A stretch of DNA of 10,543 bases, taken from NCBI GenBank assembly GCA_017534365.1, contig JAFWCS010000164.1, forward strand, positions 1-10,543, written 5' to 3'. The notes beneath the pieces were generated by a model that did not search any database, was not told the DNA's origin, and saw only the letters and a program-made list of their open reading frames with translations. The translations under genes and the position numbers were made by a program. The stretch comes from Clostridia bacterium (GTDB lineage Bacteria; Bacillota; Clostridia; Oscillospirales; Acutalibacteraceae). Each line of letters opens with the position of its first letter. Position 1 is the first letter of the stretch. Positions 7,006-10,543 of the stretch are shown piece by piece.

Positions 7006-8190
7006 CTATTTCAGCAAACGCACGATGCGCCTTGCCGCCTCGGCGGTCTCTGCCGGATCGCCGAAGGTGGTGAAGCGCAGATAGCCTTCACCGCAGCTGC
7101 CGAAGCCCGCGCCCGGCGTACCGACGACCCGGACCTCGTTCAGCAGCCGGTCAAAGAATGCCCAGCTGTCCAGTCCTGCCGGGCATTCCACCCAGAGATA
7201 CGGCGCGTTTTTGCCGCCGGTATACCAAAGCCCGACCGCGTCGAGCGCGCGCATCAGCGTTTTCGCGTTGTCTTTATAGATCTGCAGCGTCGCGTGGATC
7301 TGCCGCTGCCCCACGGGCGTGAACACGGCGGCCGCGCCGCGCTGCAAAATATAGGAAATGCCGTTGGTCTTGGTCGTGCGGTTGCGCACCCACATCGCGT
7401 TCAGCTGCGCGCCGCCGCGCTTGAGCTCCCTGGGAATGACCGTGTAGCCGCAGCGCGTGCCGGTGAAGCCCGCTGTTTTGGAGAGCGAACAGATCTCGAT
7501 CGCGCAGGTGCGCGCGCCTTCGATTTCAAAAATGCTGTGCGGCAGCGCCGGATCCTCAATGAACGCTTCATACGCCGCGTCAAACAGAATCACCGCGCCG
7601 GTCTCGTTGGCGTAATGCACCCACTGCTGCAGCTGCGCGCGGCTGAGCACCGCGCCGGTCGGATTGTTCGGTGAGCAGAGATAGATCACGTCCGCCTGTT
7701 TCTCCCAGGGCGGGAGCGGCAGGAAACCGGTCTGCTTGCCGGTGTTCAGATGTACAATGGCATTGCCCGCCATGACGTTGGCGTCCACGTAGGCAGGATA
7801 GGCCGGCTCCGGGATCAGCACGGTTTTGCCGTGGCCGAAAAGATCGAGCAGATCGCCCAGCTCGTCGCTCGCGCCGCTCGAAACGAAGACTTCTTCGGGA
7901 TCGAGCGTCACGCCGCGCTGCGCATAGTGCGCCGCGATCGCCTCCCGCAGGAACACCGCGCCGCATTCCGGCATATAACCATGGAAGGTTGCCTGCGCCG
8001 CCTGATCCTCCACCGCTGCGTGCAGCGCCGCGATGACCGCCGGGCAAAGCGGCTGCGACACGTCGCCGATTCCCAGCCGATACAGGCGCTCGCCGGGATG
8101 CGCTTCCAGATAGGCGGCGGTTTTCTTTGCAATATTGAAAAACAGATAGGACTCCTGCAATTCCAGATAATGGAGATTCGGCGTCAGCAT
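7006..8190 (-). CDS. dapL: LL-diaminopimelate aminotransferase
   Basis: DapL converts tetrahydrodipicolinate to LL-diaminopimelate in one step with glutamate as amino donor, bypassing the acylated intermediates of the common lysine pathway. The 394-residue protein is a fold-type I PLP enzyme of usual DapL length. PLP contacts visible are Asn176 in SPNNPTG, Asp204 and Tyr207 in FDAAYEAF, the Schiff-base Lys238 in SLSKTAGFTGTR, and Arg246. Arg372 in LRFTTFG is the expected carboxylate-binding arginine. The SKTAGFTGTRCGYTVIP region is typical of DapL rather than of aspartate aminotransferases. The frame runs open to 8352, but the start at 8190 is chosen. It overlaps the dapF stop as ATGCTGA, has GAGG 7 bases upstream, and begins exactly where the family's N-terminus (YLELQESYLF) is expected. 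Pairing with dapF strongly supports the assignment. The amt-PII gene follows after 33 bases. Confidence 0.93.
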   Translation of the reverse strand: MLTPNLHYLELQESYLFFNIAKKTAAYLEAHPGERLYRLGIGDVSQPLCPAVIAALHAAVEDQAAQATFHGYMPECGAVFLREAIAAHYAQRGVTLDPEEVFVSSGASDELGDLLDLFGHGKTVLIPEPAYPAYVDANVMAGNAIVHLNTGKQTGFLPLPPWEKQADVIYLCSPNNPTGAVLSRAQLQQWVHYANETGAVILFDAAYEAFIEDPALPHSIFEIEGARTCAIEICSLSKTAGFTGTRCGYTVIPRELKRGGAQLNAMWVRNRTTKTNGISYILQRGAAAVFTPVGQRQIHATLQIYKDNAKTLMRALDAVGLWYTGGKNAPYLWVECPAGLDSWAFFDRLLNEVRVVGTPGAGFGSCGEGYLRFTTFGDPAETAEAARRIVRLLK

Positions 8191-9092
8191 GCGGGCACCT
8201 CGCATTCGCAGACCGTGGCGGCGGGGCCGGTCATCTGCACGCTGCCGTCCGCCTGCACGCGCACGGCCAGCATGCCGCCGTCCAGCTCCACGGCGATCTC
8301 GCTGTCCGGGTCGCAATAGCCTGCCGCGACCGCAGCCGCTGCGCTCGCGCACGAGCCTGTGCCGCAGGCCATGGTCACGCCGCTGCCGCGTTCCCAGACG
8401 CGCATACGCAGCCTGTTTTTGCCGGTGACGGTGACGAATTCCGCGTTGACCCCGCCGGGAAACTGCGGATGGTGTTCGATCAGCGGACCGAGCTGCTTGA
8501 GCGGCACGGCATCCGCGTCGGGCACGAAGACCACGGCGTGCGGATTGCCGACGGAAACGGGGATGCAGGTGATCTCTTCGCCGCCGGCCTGCAGGGTCAG
8601 CGGCGGCTGCACATCCGCCCTGCCCATCTCGACCTGCACGGCGCAGACCTTGCCTGCGCGGGTGGAAAGCGTCAGCGAACGGATGCCGGATCGCGTTTCC
8701 ACGGTCAGATGCGTGCTGTCCGTGTAGCCCTTGTCATAGACGTATTTGCCCACGCAGCGGATGCCGTTGCCGCACATGGCGGCTTCGCTGCCGTCCGCAT
8801 TGAAGATTTGCATCCTGAAATCCGCCACCTCGGAGGGCAGGATCAGGATCAGCCCATCCGCGCCGACGCCGCGGTGCCGGTCGGAGAGCCGGACCGAAAC
8901 GCCGGCAGGGTCCTCCACCGCGCCGTAGCTGTATAAATAATCGTTCCCCAGGCCGTGCATCTTCGTCAGATGCAGCGGCTGCCTGCCGTAAGGCGCCTCG
9001 CCGTCCGCATAGGGCGGCGGATTGCCGATCTGCATGGCGGGCGACCGGTCTTCAAAAAAGGATTCGCCGTTTGTGTTGTGATAGATCTCCAC
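8184..9092 (-). CDS. dapF: Diaminopimelate epimerase with N-terminal extension
   Basis: DapF epimerises LL-diaminopimelate to the meso form used for lysine and peptidoglycan, by a PLP-independent two-cysteine mechanism. Both catalytic cysteines are visible: Cys107 in AMCGNGIRCVG and Cys243 in ACGTGSCAS. The family N-terminal strand and motif LTKMHGLGND occur at 42-51, so about 40 residues precede the normal start. The start chosen is GTG at 9092, preceded at 9 bases by AGAAAGGG and 27 bases after the glnN stop. The in-frame ATG at 9035 has no ribosome binding site, and the ATG inside KMHG would delete a core strand. The extension (acidic, Pro/Gly-rich, no signal-peptide character) is unusual. 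The gene ends inside the dapL start codon region with a 7-base overlap, so the two steps that make meso-diaminopimelate are probably translationally coupled. Confidence 0.92.
   Translation of the reverse strand: MEIYHNTNGESFFEDRSPAMQIGNPPPYADGEAPYGRQPLHLTKMHGLGNDYLYSYGAVEDPAGVSVRLSDRHRGVGADGLILILPSEVADFRMQIFNADGSEAAMCGNGIRCVGKYVYDKGYTDSTHLTVETRSGIRSLTLSTRAGKVCAVQVEMGRADVQPPLTLQAGGEEITCIPVSVGNPHAVVFVPDADAVPLKQLGPLIEHHPQFPGGVNAEFVTVTGKNRLRMRVWERGSGVTMACGTGSCASAAAAVAAGYCDPDSEIAVELDGGMLAVRVQADGSVQMTGPAATVCECEVPAC
8196..8203 (-). promoter_or_regulatory. Ribosome binding site of dapL inside the dapF coding region
   Basis: On the minus strand GCGAGGTG ends 5 bases before the dapL ATG, with its GAGG core ending 7 bases before. 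It lies within the last codons of dapF and decides the dapL start at 8190 over upstream in-frame positions. Confidence 0.65.
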
Positions 9093-9101
9093 GAGGATGC
9101 A

Positions 9102-9109
9102 CCCTTTCT
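9102..9109 (-). promoter_or_regulatory. Ribosome binding site supporting the GTG start of dapF
   Basis: AGAAAGGG on the minus strand lies 9 bases before GTG at 9092, inside the 27-base gap after glnN. It is the only purine-rich site found near the candidate dapF starts, so it supports the extended N-terminus. Confidence 0.6.
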
Positions 9110-9119
9110 TATTATTGAT

Positions 9120-10543
9120 TTAATGAACGCCGAACAGCAGCTCGCCATAGGAGGGATACGGCCAGGCGTCCTTCGCGGTCAGCGCCTCCGCTTTGTCGCA
9201 GGCGGCGCGCAGCGCTTCCATCGCAGGCAGCAGCCGGTCGCGGATCGCGTAGCCCTGCTGCTCCACGTCTTCAATGCCGCGCACATGGGAAAGCACGGTC
9301 TCCAGCGTGGCCGCAGCAGTCTGGATCTGATCGAGCAGGCCGGACAGCGTCTGCAGCGTCTGCGTTTCATAGCCGCAGGCCAGCTCCGCCACGGCGGCGC
9401 GCTTGCGGTTGATACCCTCCGCCAGCGTTGCCGTATAGGCGGCGACGGCGGGCGCGATCTCGGTGTTTGCCATGCCGACCATCGTATTCGCCTCGATCAG
9501 TACGGTCTTGCAGTAATTCTCGAGCGTGATCTCATAGCGCGAATGCAGCTCCGCATCGGTGAAGACCCCGTGGGAGAGCAGCAGCGCGCGGTTCTTTTCA
9601 TCCAGCAGGTGCGGGATCGCGTCGGGCGTGGTGCGGTAGTTGAGCAGCCCGCGTTCCTCCGTCGCTTCCCGGATCCACGCGTCGTCATAGCCGTTGCCGT
9701 TGAAGATGATGCGCTTGTGATCCTTGATCGTCTTGCGGATCATCTCATGCAGCGCCGTTTCGAAATCCCCGGCCGCTTCCAGCCGGTCGGCGTAAACCTT
9801 CAGGCTCTCCGCAACGGCCGTGTTGAGCATGATGTTCGTGCAGGCGATGGAATTCGCCGAGCCGAGCATGCGGAATTCAAATTTGTTGCCTGTGAACGCA
9901 AAGGGCGAGGTGCGGTTGCGGTCGGTGGCGTCACGGTTGAATTTGGGCAGCACGTCCACACCGAGCTTCATCTGCGTTTTCTCCGCGCCCTGATAGGGCG
10001 TGTCGGTTTCAATCGCTTCGAGCACGGCGTTCAGCTCGTCACCCACGAAGATGGAAACCACGGCAGGCGGCGCTTCGTTCGCGCCGAGGCGGTGATCGTT
10101 GCCGGCCGTTGCCACGGCGATGCGCAGCAGATCCTGATAATCATCCACCGCCTTGATCACCGCGCACAGGAAGAGCAGAAACTGCGCGTTCTCATAGGGC
10201 GTTTCGCCGGGGGAAAGCAGGTTCACGCCGGCGTCCGTCGCCATGGACCAGTTGTTGTGCTTGCCGCTGACGTTGACGCCGGCGAAGGGCTTTTCATGCA
10301 GCAGGCAGACCAGCCCGTGCTTCGCCGCCACCTTCTGCATGATCTCCATGGTCAGCTGGTTGTGATCGGTCGCGATGTTGGTCGTGGTATAGATCGGGGC
10401 GAGCTCGTGCTGCGCGGGCGCGACCTCGTTGTGCTCCGTTTTGGCAAGAATGCCGAGCTGCCAGAGCGCGTCGTTCAGATCTGCCATGAACGCCGCCACG
10501 CACGGCTTGATCACGCCGAAATAGTGGTCGTCCATTTCCTGCC
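9120..10543 (-). CDS. glnN: Glutamine synthetase type III, C-terminal part (5' end outside window)
   Basis: This enzyme makes glutamine from glutamate, ammonium and ATP. About 474 residues are visible of a family whose members are about 700 long; the frame is open to the right edge (GQEMDDHYFG at the cut). Counting from the Met of MDDHYFG (base 10535), GSIII-type catalytic segments are EHNEVAPAQHELAPIY at 34-49, KPFAGVNVSGKHNNWS at 82-97, NDHRLGANEAPP at 146-157, and NRTSPFAFTGNKFEFR at 207-222. These and the long helical C-terminal region distinguish it from type I/II enzymes. Type III enzymes have no adenylylation site of the enteric kind. It is the most upstream gene of the operon visible here. 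The promoter, and any riboswitch or GlnR-type operator, would lie beyond the window. dapF follows after 27 bases. Confidence 0.95.
   Translation of the reverse strand, partial: QEMDDHYFGVIKPCVAAFMADLNDALWQLGILAKTEHNEVAPAQHELAPIYTTTNIATDHNQLTMEIMQKVAAKHGLVCLLHEKPFAGVNVSGKHNNWSMATDAGVNLLSPGETPYENAQFLLFLCAVIKAVDDYQDLLRIAVATAGNDHRLGANEAPPAVVSIFVGDELNAVLEAIETDTPYQGAEKTQMKLGVDVLPKFNRDATDRNRTSPFAFTGNKFEFRMLGSANSIACTNIMLNTAVAESLKVYADRLEAAGDFETALHEMIRKTIKDHKRIIFNGNGYDDAWIREATEERGLLNYRTTPDAIPHLLDEKNRALLLSHGVFTDAELHSRYEITLENYCKTVLIEANTMVGMANTEIAPAVAAYTATLAEGINRKRAAVAELACGYETQTLQTLSGLLDQIQTAAATLETVLSHVRGIEDVEQQGYAIRDRLLPAMEALRAACDKAEALTAKDAWPYPSYGELLFGVH

Noticed and set aside
8191..8352. Upstream in-frame extension of dapL by 54 codons
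   Set aside because: It would overlap dapF deeply and its translation is Arg/Gly-rich shadow sequence; the start at 8190 fits the family N-terminus and has a ribosome binding site.
9033..9035. Alternative ATG start for dapF
   Set aside because: No Shine-Dalgarno-like sequence precedes it, and it would still leave an unexplained extension; GTG at 9092 is better supported.
1..10543. CRISPR arrays, insertion sequences, tRNA or rRNA genes, and phage or defence genes
   Set aside because: I saw no spaced direct repeats, transposase motifs or RNA gene signatures on either strand; almost all sequence is explained by eight metabolic genes.

Overview
The window looks like chromosomal DNA from a GC-rich member of the Clostridia (Bacillota), probably an Oscillospirales-like or Christensenellales-like gut lineage. 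The reasons are strong AGGAGG-type ribosome binding sites, a type III glutamine synthetase, an ammonium transporter fused to a PII domain, the DapL route to diaminopimelate and a B. subtilis-type iron-sulfur PurF. The genus assignment is inference from gene content and base composition. No RNA gene, CRISPR array, insertion sequence or phage gene is visible, and no gene-free stretch exceeds 80 bases.

Left part (1-2151, plus strand): two calcineurin-like metallophosphoesterases in tandem. The first enters truncated at the window edge. The second begins 13 bases after it and carries a lipoprotein signal and a purple-acid-phosphatase-like N-terminal domain. The pair ends at a 12-bp perfect inverted repeat (2177-2206) that probably acts as a terminator between it and the convergent operon to its right.

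Right part (2232-10543, minus strand, transcribed right to left): a compact six-gene operon in the order glnN (cut by the window edge), dapF, dapL, amt-PII fusion, purF, asnB. Gaps are 27, -7, 33, 19 and 12 bases, each start having its own ribosome binding site. The genes make a coherent nitrogen programme. Amt-PII admits ammonium and carries its own 2-oxoglutarate/adenylate-sensing domain. GlnN makes glutamine. PurF and AsnB spend the glutamine amide on purines and asparagine. DapL spends the glutamate amino group on LL-diaminopimelate, which DapF converts to the meso form for lysine and peptidoglycan.

Every gene belongs to a known family, and I see no wholly new system. The most notable points are the transporter-sensor fusion lacking the PII uridylylation tyrosine, the placement of a two-gene diaminopimelate route inside an ammonium-assimilation operon, and an unusual N-terminal extension on DapF.
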